A stretch of 11,165 bases of DNA from Candidatus Sumerlaeota bacterium (GTDB lineage: Bacteria > Sumerlaeota > Sumerlaeia > JADFCT01), in the NCBI GenBank assembly GCA_026398575.1, contig JAPLSP010000663.1, positions 1-11,165 of the forward strand, read 5' to 3'. Below, piece after piece: positions 1 to 7,903 of the stretch. The position numbers and the translations under genes are program-made. The notes below the pieces were generated by a model that saw only the letters and a list, made by a program, of their open reading frames with translations, did not search any database and was not told the origin of the DNA. Each line of letters opens with the position of its first letter. Position 1 is the first letter of the stretch.

Positions 1-111
1 CCGCTCCCAACAGCATTCTGAATCGCTGTCGTGGTATCAAGCGCCAATGGATATGATTAGTATCTCTGAAATTGGTGGGGCGTCCAATCCCTCACACAAA
101 GGAAATCGCGG
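1..111 (+). other. Leader region upstream of the first gene
   Basis: There is no complete gene here. One frame (positions 3-56, ending in TGA at 54-56) is open from the window edge and could be the tail of an upstream gene on the same strand, but its 17 residues match nothing I recognise. An AAAGGA Shine-Dalgarno-like stretch at 98-103 lies 8 nt before the ATG at 112 and supports that start. A TATGAT at 52-57 resembles a -10 box, but I see no convincing -35 element upstream of it. Confidence 0.35.
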
Positions 112-1095
112 ATGTCGCATATCAACCTGGTCACCGGAGGCGCGGGATTCATCGGCTCGCATTTGTGCGAGCGGCTCCTCGAACGCGGCGAGGAAGTTTT
201 GTGCCTGGATAATTTCTTTACCGGCCGCAAGGAGAACATCCGCCGCCTGCTTGGCGCCCCGCATTTCGAGCTCATCCGCCATGACGTGACCGAGCCCATC
301 CGGATTGAAGTGGACCGGATCTGGAACCTTGCCTGTCCGGCCTCGCCCATTCACTATCAATATAATCCGGTCAAGACGGTCAAGACCAACGTCATGGGCG
401 CGCTGAATATGCTGGGACTGGCCAAGCGCGTCAAAGCGCGCATCCTGCAGGCTTCGACGTCCGAAATATACGGCGATCCGCACACGCATCCCCAGGTGGA
501 GGCGTATTGGGGCAACGTCAATCCCATCGGTCCGCGCAGCTGCTATGACGAGGGCAAGCGCGTTGCCGAGACGCTTTTCTTCGACTATCACCGGCAAAAT
601 GGCGTGGATATCCGCGTCGCGCGCATCTTCAACACCTACGGGCCGAGAATGCTGGTCAACGACGGGCGCGTCGTCAGCAACTTCATCGTCCAGGCGCTGC
701 GCGGCGAATCGCTGACACTGTATGGGGACGGAGAACAGACGCGGTCCTTCTGCTACGTCGCCGATCTGGTCGAGGCATTGATCCGCCTGATGGACACGGA
801 AGACTTCACCGGCCCCATCAACCTGGGAAATCCGACGGAGTTCACGATCCGCGAACTGGCGAATCTGGTCATCGAGATGACGCAATCGCGCAGCCAGATC
901 GTCCGCCGGCCATTGCCCAAGGATGATCCGACGCGCCGACGGCCGGATATTTCGCTGGCGAAGGAAACTCTGGGATGGGCGCCAGGCATCGCTTTGCGCG
1001 AAGGACTGGAGCCGACGATCCGATATTTCCATGACTTGCTTGCCATGAGCGCAGAGCCGCAAGCCAGCAGCGAACAACGAACAGGAAAAATATAG
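112..1095 (+). CDS. uxs: UDP-glucuronic acid decarboxylase (UDP-xylose synthase)
   Basis: A 327-residue short-chain dehydrogenase/reductase of the extended epimerase class. Seen: a Rossmann glycine motif [10 protein letters not shown] at residues 8-17; an acidic residue at the end of the second strand ([10 protein letters not shown]33); the family signature [18 protein letters not shown] at 116-123; and the YxxxK catalytic pair in SCYDEGKR (Y145, K149). The Thr, Glu and Tyr residues correspond to those used by characterised UXS enzymes. The family oxidises UDP-glucuronate at C4 with bound NAD+, decarboxylates it and re-reduces it to UDP-xylose in the cytosol. Length is normal for bacterial UXS. 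The ATG follows an AAAGGA ribosome site. The gene ends in TAG, 1 nt before the VanZ-like gene, so the two are probably co-transcribed. UDP-xylose would feed glycan or exopolysaccharide synthesis. The family call is secure; the downstream pathway is inferred. Confidence 0.95.
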   Translation: MSHINLVTGGAGFIGSHLCERLLERGEEVLCLDNFFTGRKENIRRLLGAPHFELIRHDVTEPIRIEVDRIWNLACPASPIHYQYNPVKTVKTNVMGALNMLGLAKRVKARILQASTSEIYGDPHTHPQVEAYWGNVNPIGPRSCYDEGKRVAETLFFDYHRQNGVDIRVARIFNTYGPRMLVNDGRVVSNFIVQALRGESLTLYGDGEQTRSFCYVADLVEALIRLMDTEDFTGPINLGNPTEFTIRELANLVIEMTQSRSQIVRRPLPKDDPTRRRPDISLAKETLGWAPGIALREGLEPTIRYFHDLLAMSAEPQASSEQRTGKI

Positions 1096-1096
1096 A

Positions 1097-1564
1097 ATGG
1101 AAAACAAAACGAGGGCGGAAAAATTCATGCGCGGAGTGCGGATGGCGGGCTTTATTGCCTGGACCATCGCCATTCTGTCGGCCACGCTCATGAACGATCC
1201 CACGCAATCGGAAAGCGGCGGCTGGGTCAAAAATCTTTTGGAAACGCTCTCCCTGCCGCAGTTCTTCGTCGCCAAGTCGTTCCACTTCACCGCTTATGCC
1301 TTTTGGGCCTGGTTGCTCCTGGGGCTTTGCGCGGGCGGATACCTGCGCCACATCGAACGGCGTTGGCTGGGGATTTGCTTCATGATGCTGGCGGCGATGG
1401 CCTGCCTTCAGGAAGGCCTGCAATTCCTCAATCCCACCCGCCATCCGGCGCTGCTGGACGTGGGGATCAACATCCTGGGTGGATTATTTTGCTTTGCCGC
1501 GCGTCCCCGGCTGCTTGCGATGGCTTTTTCATTGACGCCTCGCTCAAGATTGTCGCAGCCTTAG
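1097..1564 (+). CDS. VanZ-like family membrane protein
   Basis: A 155-residue integral membrane protein with four hydrophobic segments, at roughly residues 13-32, 56-82, 89-108 and 119-146. It carries the conserved VanZ-like pattern: K60-x2-H63-F-x2-Y67 in the second segment; E106-x2-Q109-F-x3-R115 after the third; and D121-x3-N125-x2-G in the fourth (LLDVGINILGG). VanZ was named for teicoplanin resistance, but most family members are uncharacterised, and many sit in polysaccharide or exosortase-type operons. The start lies 1 nt after the uxs stop; an AGGA stretch inside the uxs tail (1083-1086) can serve as ribosome site. Position between uxs and a large exported glycan-related protein fits a role in envelope or exopolysaccharide biology. 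No specific activity can be assigned. The C-terminus (residues 135-155) is basic and probably cytoplasmic. Confidence 0.85.
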   Translation: MENKTRAEKFMRGVRMAGFIAWTIAILSATLMNDPTQSESGGWVKNLLETLSLPQFFVAKSFHFTAYAFWAWLLLGLCAGGYLRHIERRWLGICFMMLAAMACLQEGLQFLNPTRHPALLDVGINILGGLFCFAARPRLLAMAFSLTPRSRLSQP

Positions 1565-1580
1565 TCACAAGCATGAACGC

Positions 1581-4500
1581 ATGAGTCGCTCTCAAGACCA
1601 TACCATCTCCAGGATGTCCCTCCCTATGGCTACGGTTATCGCAAGAATTTCAGCTGCCTGGCTGCGGCCGCTCTTCCTGACCAGCTGTCTGCTCTTCGGT
1701 TTATGCCCCTTTTGCCCGGGTATGGCCAAGCCGCCTTCAACATCGGCAGCGCCGCCCGAATGGCTGCCGCCGGCGGGCATGGTTCCCCGGATGAGCTCCC
1801 GCCCCGTGATTGACGGCGTGTTGAAAACGGGCGAATGGGATTCCGCCGCGCTTTTCATTCTGCAATCCGTTTCCACGCCCCGCGAGGATACCACGCCGCT
1901 CCGGACGATCACGTACCCGTGGGGATGGGTTGGCCGTGACAATGCGAATCTTTGGGTATGCATGGTGGCGCCCAAAGTGGCCGGGACGATGCGCGCGCAG
2001 ATATGGATTGATCCCACCGGCAAGCGCACGTCTTCGATCGGCTTTTGCATAGATGAACGCGGACGCCGCCAGACGCTCCAGCGCAACTACACCGGCCCGC
2101 TTCCTTCCTGGCAGGGCGCCGCGGGAACTCTGGAAGACATCTGCTTTTTTGAGGCCGCCATTCCATTGTCGTCTTTGACCGGCCTTGGCTCAACTCCCGC
2201 GACGGTCCCCGCGACGGTCCCGGCGGCAGCTCGTAGCGCCGCCCAGACGCCGGCGGCCGCCGCCCTGCCCCGGGCGTTGATCAATCTGGCGCTCGAGATT
2301 GACGCCGCAACCAGCGGCGAGGCGGCCGGCGCGCCCTTGAGCGTCAGCGACAAAGACAAGCGCCCCTATTGGCGCTATTGCTGGGCGCCGGCGATGGACG
2401 ATCCGGGGTTTCCCGGCTGCTTCGGCGACGCCGTCTTTTGCGACGGCCCCACGCTGCGTGACGCGCAGGTGACCATCGCTCCCGAAGCGCTCCAGCTGGC
2501 GGCCCGTCTTCAGTCGTCCACCGTTTTCACCTCCTGCATCGCGCAACTGGATGTCTTTCGGCGAGGGCAGCGCAAATCCGGCGCACAACTCACGCTCTCG
2601 CCCCAGCGTGAGAATCCGGATCCCTTCGAACTCAAGGCGCTGAAGCTTGAGCCGGGTCTGGCCGAATGGATGTGGACGCTGACGGATGCGCAATCTGGAA
2701 CCGTGCTCTGGCGTTCGCCCATGACGCCCGTGGAAATTCCTTCGGGCGACGATTTGGCCGATACGCTCAAGGATCTGAGCGCCCAAGTCCGTGCGCTCGG
2801 CCAAAGATGCTCGCGCCTGACCAAAGATCCCGCATCCACCGCCCAGCTGAAAGCCGGCATTGAGTCGTGGAATTCAAAAAGCAAAACGGCGGCGGATGCG
2901 ATCAAGGGGCGCACGCCTGAAAGCCAGAACACGGCCCGCAAGCTGGTCAACGAATTGCGGGAGGATATGACGGCGATGCGGGGACGGCTCAAGCGCGCCT
3001 ACGTCATTCCCGAGCCCCAATCCCTCGTCCTTAAAGACACGAGTTCCTTTCTCTTCGGCGCCACGGGCGATTTTCGCGTCACGCAGGGAACGCGCCTCTA
3101 TAGCGCCACGGACATGGCTTCGGCTCTCATCGCCAAGACGCTCCTAAACGACATCCATAACCGCTTCGGCATCACGATTCCTTTGGCGCCGCTGCCGAAA
3201 GAAAGCCGGCTGGCGATCCTGCTGGAAACGGGAGAAACCGCGGCGATCCCCGGCGGCAAGGCGCCCGACAAACAAAGCGCTTACCGGATGATTGTCAGCT
3301 CGAAGCGGCTGCATATTATTGGCAGCGATCCGGCGGGCTTATGGAACGGGACGCGTTCCCTCCTGCAATTGATGCGGTTTGCCGAAGGCCGGCAGGTCGA
3401 GATTCCCTGTCTGGAGATCGAAGACTGGCCGCAATTCGCCCTGCGCGCCGCGGCCATAGACGCCAGCGGCTCGCAGCGCCTGACGCCAGAATATCTGCAA
3501 TGGCTGATAGACGGTCTGAGCGACCTGAAATACAACCGCCTGCTGATCAATCTGGGCGCCCGCTACAGCCTTGAAAAACTGGGGATCGGCCAGCCGGAAT
3601 TGACCACGGAAAATATCATCGCCCTGCGCGGCTATGCGCGATCGCGATTCATAAACATGGTTCCCATGTTCGACGGCTTCGGCCGCATGAATCCGATTCT
3701 CACGGCCGGATATGCTCCGCTGCGCGAATCGCCGGACGATGCGTCCACGATTTCGCCGCTCAGCGACAAGGCCGAAGAATTCCTCAACGGCTGTGTGGAT
3801 GAAATCGCCCCGGCGTTTGACGCCGAAGAGATGCATTTCGGCGGACGGGGAGGCGCGCCCGTTCTTTGGGGCGGCGTGGCGCGATTGAGCCGCGATTTTG
3901 CGGACCGCGAAGGCCCGGGCGCGCTTCTGGCTTGGCATTTCAACCGTCTCGATCAAGTGGCGCGGCGCCACAACCTTTTGCCCTGTTTCTGGGCCGATGC
4001 GCTGATGGAACGCCCCGACGCGCTGGCGCGGCTGCACCCCGGAGTCTGCCTTTATGTGCGCCCACAGCGCGAAGCCGGGCGGTTGCAGCCGGAGGTGGCG
4101 CGCGCCATTGACGGCGGCTTCCCTGTCGTCAGCGACGTCGAGTTGCTGGATGCGCGCCTCTTGATGCGGTCCACGCGCTACGAGGCGATCCATTCGGTGG
4201 CTCGTTACGCGCGCGAACGCGGCAGCCGGGGCTTGTGCCTCTCGCTCATCGAAAACGCCGGCGATCAATACCTTGAGAACGCCTGGCCGGCGCTGGCTTA
4301 TGGCGCCGAGCAAATGGGACGCAGCGAAAACATCTCGGAGGATTATTTCAGGGAAAAACTCAGTTGGATTTGGTGGAATGCGGATACGCCGGACATCATC
4401 GCAGCGATGTGCCAGCCGCCGGCAATGGAGCTTGCGCCAGCCGCCGGCTCAAGCGCCCGCTCATCGGCGCAGAATTCCGATCCGGATCCGCTGCAAGCGC

Positions 4501-5453
4501 TCCTGATGATGCGCCCCAGCGAAGCGTGGATCGCAATGCAGCGCACGGTGAATTATGCCGCGCTGATCGCCGAAGCCCGACGCGCTTTCGGCCAAGACTG
4601 GAAAAACGACCAGCGAATCATGCAACTGACCGCCGCAGGGCGCCAAAACGACTCTCACCTGCTTCAAGCCGAATTCCTGGAGCGTCTGCACCGGCATTGC
4701 GCCGCCAAGATACTGGCGCTGGACGGCGCGCATACGGAATATGAAGCCGCACTGCGGGCCGCGCAATCGCCCGCTTCGTCCAGCAAATCCGGCGCGGCCG
4801 GCCGGCCCTTGCCCGAGGAAGTCATCCGTCATCTGAGCGCCGCCGAAAATCACTGCCGGGCGCTCGTTTACGATTATCCCTATTTCAAGGAATCCTTCAA
4901 ACGCGCCTCCACAAACATGGGTTTGCGCCCTGGCGCCGATGACTGGGTTTCCGCCGGCGCGGCGGACGCCCTGAAAATCTATCAAGCGGTCGAAGGCGCA
5001 TTGAATCAGGCGCGCCAGGGCGTTGCGCCGCTTCCGCTGTCTGTTTTGGCGTTTGGAAATGTGTCTCCGCCCCTTGTCTCCAAGCGGTGGCCGGCCCAGA
5101 CGGTCGCCTTAGCGAGCGCCGCCCAGCCCCAAACGCTCAGCGCCGAAGCGCCCCTGACCTTGATGGCAGGCCAATCCTGCTATGCGGTTTGGGAAATCGC
5201 AGGGGAAGGTCAGGCGCGATTGACGCGGGCGCGCATTGTGGCGCTGTCGCCGGACAAGGATGGATCGAAGGATATGGTCTTGTATGAAGATACGGCGCCG
5301 CGCGAAATCGGCCCCGGCGCGCCCAAGGCGATTGTCATGAAAACCGCACGCGGATTCTCGGCGACGATGCTGCGATTCGAGGCGCAAGTCACCTCCGCTC
5401 AAATTCCGGAAGGAAGCGAAATCACGCTGACGACGGGAAAGTTGATGGATTGA
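1581..5453 (+). CDS. Large exported protein: CBM9/DOMON-like domain plus GH20-like barrel lacking the catalytic Asp-Glu
   Basis: Up to 1290 residues. Three in-frame ATGs (1581, 1614, 1626) precede a hydrophobic core (about residues 28-48) that looks like a signal peptide; none has a clear Shine-Dalgarno, so the start is uncertain. Residues about 74-300 begin RPVIDGVLKTGEW, typical of CBM9/DOMON-like domains of glycan-active proteins, and carry an Ala/Pro linker at about 204-232. Residues 387-473 are helical and charged. Residues 474-615 (starting YVIPEPQ) resemble the GH20 N-terminal domain. Residues 620-912 resemble the GH20 barrel: LRAAAID at 621-627, LKYNRLLINL, VPMFDGFGR, FWADAL, and ENAWPALAYGA near 899-909. 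GH20 hexosaminidases use an Asp-Glu pair in HxGGDE; here the site reads MHFGGRGGAP (751-760), so both acids are missing. The rest (about 920-1290) is a helical block then a beta-rich tail of unknown type. It lies 17 nt after the VanZ-like gene, probably in the same operon. Likely a glycan-binding protein or an enzyme with altered chemistry; activity cannot be asserted. Confidence 0.8.
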   Translation: MSRSQDHTISRMSLPMATVIARISAAWLRPLFLTSCLLFGLCPFCPGMAKPPSTSAAPPEWLPPAGMVPRMSSRPVIDGVLKTGEWDSAALFILQSVSTPREDTTPLRTITYPWGWVGRDNANLWVCMVAPKVAGTMRAQIWIDPTGKRTSSIGFCIDERGRRQTLQRNYTGPLPSWQGAAGTLEDICFFEAAIPLSSLTGLGSTPATVPATVPAAARSAAQTPAAAALPRALINLALEIDAATSGEAAGAPLSVSDKDKRPYWRYCWAPAMDDPGFPGCFGDAVFCDGPTLRDAQVTIAPEALQLAARLQSSTVFTSCIAQLDVFRRGQRKSGAQLTLSPQRENPDPFELKALKLEPGLAEWMWTLTDAQSGTVLWRSPMTPVEIPSGDDLADTLKDLSAQVRALGQRCSRLTKDPASTAQLKAGIESWNSKSKTAADAIKGRTPESQNTARKLVNELREDMTAMRGRLKRAYVIPEPQSLVLKDTSSFLFGATGDFRVTQGTRLYSATDMASALIAKTLLNDIHNRFGITIPLAPLPKESRLAILLETGETAAIPGGKAPDKQSAYRMIVSSKRLHIIGSDPAGLWNGTRSLLQLMRFAEGRQVEIPCLEIEDWPQFALRAAAIDASGSQRLTPEYLQWLIDGLSDLKYNRLLINLGARYSLEKLGIGQPELTTENIIALRGYARSRFINMVPMFDGFGRMNPILTAGYAPLRESPDDASTISPLSDKAEEFLNGCVDEIAPAFDAEEMHFGGRGGAPVLWGGVARLSRDFADREGPGALLAWHFNRLDQVARRHNLLPCFWADALMERPDALARLHPGVCLYVRPQREAGRLQPEVARAIDGGFPVVSDVELLDARLLMRSTRYEAIHSVARYARERGSRGLCLSLIENAGDQYLENAWPALAYGAEQMGRSENISEDYFREKLSWIWWNADTPDIIAAMCQPPAMELAPAAGSSARSSAQNSDPDPLQALLMMRPSEAWIAMQRTVNYAALIAEARRAFGQDWKNDQRIMQLTAAGRQNDSHLLQAEFLERLHRHCAAKILALDGAHTEYEAALRAAQSPASSSKSGAAGRPLPEEVIRHLSAAENHCRALVYDYPYFKESFKRASTNMGLRPGADDWVSAGAADALKIYQAVEGALNQARQGVAPLPLSVLAFGNVSPPLVSKRWPAQTVALASAAQPQTLSAEAPLTLMAGQSCYAVWEIAGEGQARLTRARIVALSPDKDGSKDMVLYEDTAPREIGPGAPKAIVMKTARGFSATMLRFEAQVTSAQIPEGSEITLTTGKLMD
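2196..2221 (+). repeat. Two-copy 12-bp tandem repeat in the Ala/Pro linker
   Basis: The unit CCCGCGACGGTC occurs twice in a row at 2196-2207 and 2208-2219, followed by two more bases of a third unit. It encodes PATVPATVP inside the low-complexity linker of the large exported protein. Being a multiple of three, copy-number change would lengthen or shorten the linker without breaking the frame. Probably simple slippage. Confidence 0.8.
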
Positions 5454-5468
5454 TTCCAGGCAAACGCT

Positions 5469-5497
5469 GTAACCTTCGGGGGGAGGCTGAATATAAT
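5469..5497 (+). promoter_or_regulatory. Possible promoter for the haem-c protein/AmrS pair
   Basis: A perfect -10 hexamer TATAAT (5492-5497) lies in the 83-nt gap after the GH20-like gene, 39 nt before the next start codon. The region at the -35 distance (GTAACC, 5469-5474, 17-nt spacer) matches the consensus poorly. The gap is AT-richer than its surroundings, which fits a promoter, so the following two genes may form their own transcription unit. The strength is unknown. Confidence 0.35.
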
Positions 5498-5536
5498 AGG
5501 TATAGGATCGCAATATTTTCCCCAAGGAGATTGACG

Positions 5537-6691
5537 ATGAAATCGTGCGCGTTCTTCCTTATGCTGTGGCTCGCGGGAAACGCCGCTTACGCGGAACCTG
5601 CGGCGGGCGTCGCTTCCAGGACTTCCGCCGCCGCGCGCCAGGCTTCGATGTCGGATCAGTTGCGCGAGATGAATTATCTGATCATGCATTTGTCGGCCAT
5701 CAACCTGATCAACGGACTGAATTTATCCCGCGAGCAGTTGGTCCAGTTGCGCTCAATGGCGCAGCAAATCGAGCAATCGGGCGCCTCTGTCCCGCGAATC
5801 CAGGGCGAGTTCTGCGACGATCTTAAACTGACGCGCGACACCTATAACGAACTGGCGGGCAAACTCCTGCACGGCGAAACCATCGAGACGTCGTTCCAGA
5901 TGCAGGTGGCCAAAGCGCGCACCGCGGAGTCCTCCTGCATTCGCGAAACGCTTATGCAAAAACCCGGCGCCGAATCCTCGCAGGGATGCGCGCGATGCCA
6001 CGCCGCGCCGACGGAAGAAAAGGCCGATGGCGCCGCCCCTGCGCCGCGCCGTTCGGCTCTTGCCAAAGCGCTCAATCCTGCGTCCGCGTCCGCATCGCCC
6101 GCCGCCGGTTTGGAGGCGTATCAAACCCCGCAAATGAAGATGCAGACGTTCCTGGCGCATTCGGTCGGCAGTTTCGGCCCCAAGGGCATGATGATGGTGC
6201 GGCAAAGCGCGCCCAAAGCCAGCGGGGTTCTCACGGAATCGCAGCGCGCAATGGTCGGCGATTTTTCTTGCTGTCTCATTCCGCCGAAAAACCTTACCGA
6301 CCCGGTGCGCGTCGGCCAGGCGGCCGTGGATGAAAACACGTTGAACATGCTGCGTGGAGCGCGGAAAACTCCGGATGCCCAATGGCCGCAAGCCAAACAG
6401 AAGATCGTCAGTCTTACCGAACGCGGCGGCCTGATGCGCAAGCCCGGCCTGAGCGACACGGACAAAGCGGCGGCGGCGCGCGCGGTGGCGGAGACGTTGG
6501 ATCGCGCCCGGAAAATGACGGACGTGGAATTCGAAATGGAGAAGGAAAATTTAGCCAAGGCGATGAAGGTCTATGACGCCAAGCCGCCAAGCTCCTATAA
6601 AGGTCATGAGTTTATGACGGCTACTTTCCTGCTGTATCCCGGCAACGTTGCGATCTATGATCAGGCAATTCAGAAGATGGACAAAAAGTGA
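5537..6691 (+). CDS. Exported protein with a single haem-c (CxxCH) motif and an LTxxQ-like segment
   Basis: A 384-residue protein. I chose ATG 5537 because AAGGAG (5524-5529) lies 7 nt upstream and a clear signal peptide follows at once (MKSCAFFLMLWLAGNAAYA, cleavage probably after AYA). An upstream in-frame ATG at 5450 would bury the signal. The mature protein is alpha-helical and charged. Residues about 57-75 include NLSREQLVQLRSMAQQ, similar to the LTxxQ helices of periplasmic Spy/CpxP-type proteins. One CxxCH motif is present (C151, C154, H155, in GCARCHAAP), the canonical site for covalent haem c attachment. Other cysteines: C93, C134 and an adjacent C245-C246. No second CxxCH is seen. 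The C-terminal half (LSDTDKAAAARAVAETLDRARKM and beyond) is helical. The stop overlaps the GTG start of the AmrS gene (GTGA), implying coupled translation. I do not recognise the family. A monohaem periplasmic redox or sensing protein is the best inference. Confidence 0.75.
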   Translation: MKSCAFFLMLWLAGNAAYAEPAAGVASRTSAAARQASMSDQLREMNYLIMHLSAINLINGLNLSREQLVQLRSMAQQIEQSGASVPRIQGEFCDDLKLTRDTYNELAGKLLHGETIETSFQMQVAKARTAESSCIRETLMQKPGAESSQGCARCHAAPTEEKADGAAPAPRRSALAKALNPASASASPAAGLEAYQTPQMKMQTFLAHSVGSFGPKGMMMVRQSAPKASGVLTESQRAMVGDFSCCLIPPKNLTDPVRVGQAAVDENTLNMLRGARKTPDAQWPQAKQKIVSLTERGGLMRKPGLSDTDKAAAARAVAETLDRARKMTDVEFEMEKENLAKAMKVYDAKPPSSYKGHEFMTATFLLYPGNVAIYDQAIQKMDKK

Positions 6692-7866
6692 AGCGAAATG
6701 ATTTTTTAGATACCATGGCCCGGTTGGGGCTGGGCGCCTCGCTGGCGCCACTGGTGTGGATGGCGCTGCGCCCTGAAGAAGTTTTGGCGGACACAACGGC
6801 TCAACCTGGCGCTCCTTTTCATGGCGGCAAATCCACCGGAAGCACGGCGCGCGGACCCATTGAGGCGGAGTATTACCGCAAGGACGCCAAGGACAGCGTC
6901 TCGTGCCTCCTGTGTCCGCGCCATGAACATCTGTCGCCGGGCGAGTACGGCTACTGCCGGACGCGACGCAATATCGGCGGCGTCCTGAAAACCTACGCCA
7001 GCGGACAGCCCTGCGTCTTGAACGTGGACCCCATTGAAAAAAATCCGCTCCTGCATGTTTTGCCGGGGGCGCAGGTTCTGTCCATCGCCCATGCTGGCTG
7101 CAACATGCGCTGCCAATATTGCCAGAACTGGCAGTTCTCGCAGGAAAGCGCCGAGTCCACAAAAAATATTGCCTTCGACCAGGAAGACGCCTTCGCGCAA
7201 GGGCGCAAGATGCAGATTGCCGGAATCAATTTCACCTACACCGAACCGACCACGCACATCGAGTTCAACAAGCGTCTAGCGATGGAGGCGAAGAGGCGGG
7301 GATTGCGCGCGTTTTTGTGCTCGAACGGATACATTCAGCCCGGCCCGCTGGGGGATTTCCTGAAGACGCTGGACGCGGTCACGATCACCCTCAAAGGCAT
7401 GAGGGCGCCCTATCAGCAAACCTATCTCGGGGTCGAGGATTATCGCCCCGTGCTGGAGAGCTGCCGCCAAGTCAAGCAGGCAGGCGTTTGGCTCGAAGTC
7501 GCAACGTTGTTCGCGCCAGGCTTGAACGACTCGGACGAAGAGATGAAGGAAATCGCCGAGTGGATTTCCAAAAATCTGGGCGCCGAAACGCCGTGGCACA
7601 TCGAGCGCTTTGTCCCGAAATACAAAATGCAGGACCGTCCACAAACGCCCGTCGCCACGCTCGAAAAAGCGCGCGCGATCGGCCAGGCGGCGGGCTTGCG
7701 TTATGTAGCGATCTCCAACCTGGCGCCCCACCCCGCCAACCACACGTATTGCGCCAAATGCCAGAAACCGGTCATCAAACGCGTCGGTTTCAAGGTGCTG
7801 GAAAACAGCGTGAAGGACGGCAAGTGCTCCTTATGCGGCGCGCCGGTCGCAGGGATTTGGAAATGA
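6688..7866 (+). CDS. amrS: AmmeMemoRadiSam-type radical SAM enzyme (AmrS-like) with an N-terminal hydrophobic leader
   Basis: A 392-residue protein. The radical SAM cluster motif CxxxCxxC is intact (C138, C142, C145 in GCNMRCQYCQNW) and would bind the [4Fe-4S] cluster that cleaves S-adenosylmethionine. Typical AmrS features follow: FTYTEPTTHIEF, FLCSNGYI, ITLKGM, HIERFVPKYKM, and a C-terminal zinc-ribbon-like pair, CAKC and CSLC, ending GIW. The N-terminal Cys region reads CLLCPRHEHLSPGEYGYC (C73, C76, C90). Family members usually have a further Cys where Glu80 sits. The first 30 residues begin MKRNDFLDTMARLGLGASLAP, close to a Tat signal of the form RRDFL but with Asn for the second Arg. If functional, the enzyme is exported or membrane-anchored, unusual for radical SAM chemistry. 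The start is GTG 6688, overlapping the preceding stop by 3 nt. The family's usual partners AMMECR1 and Memo are not in this window. The reaction and substrate are not established to my knowledge. Confidence 0.88.
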   Translation: MKRNDFLDTMARLGLGASLAPLVWMALRPEEVLADTTAQPGAPFHGGKSTGSTARGPIEAEYYRKDAKDSVSCLLCPRHEHLSPGEYGYCRTRRNIGGVLKTYASGQPCVLNVDPIEKNPLLHVLPGAQVLSIAHAGCNMRCQYCQNWQFSQESAESTKNIAFDQEDAFAQGRKMQIAGINFTYTEPTTHIEFNKRLAMEAKRRGLRAFLCSNGYIQPGPLGDFLKTLDAVTITLKGMRAPYQQTYLGVEDYRPVLESCRQVKQAGVWLEVATLFAPGLNDSDEEMKEIAEWISKNLGAETPWHIERFVPKYKMQDRPQTPVATLEKARAIGQAAGLRYVAISNLAPHPANHTYCAKCQKPVIKRVGFKVLENSVKDGKCSLCGAPVAGIWK

Positions 7867-7903
7867 CAAATTAGCAAATATTGCGAAACAGGCGGGAGTA
7901 TTG

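Noticed and set aside
37..1290. A 417-residue minus-strand frame across uxs
   Set aside because: It is antisense to a clearly conserved UDP-glucuronate decarboxylase; long shadow frames are common in GC-rich coding DNA.
3339..4313. A 324-residue minus-strand frame inside the large exported gene
   Set aside because: It is the shadow of a GH20-like domain with clear motifs and shows no independent features.
5450..5536. The upstream ATG 5450 as start of the haem-c protein
   Set aside because: It overlaps the preceding stop (ATGGATTGATTCC context) but would place 29 polar residues before a perfect signal peptide, while ATG 5537 has AAGGAG at the right distance.
7867..7903. A possible bidirectional terminator between the convergent AmrS and minus-strand genes
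   Set aside because: AGCAAATA and TATTGCT can pair only as a short stem with a bulge across an 18-nt loop, with no T-run; too weak to annotate.
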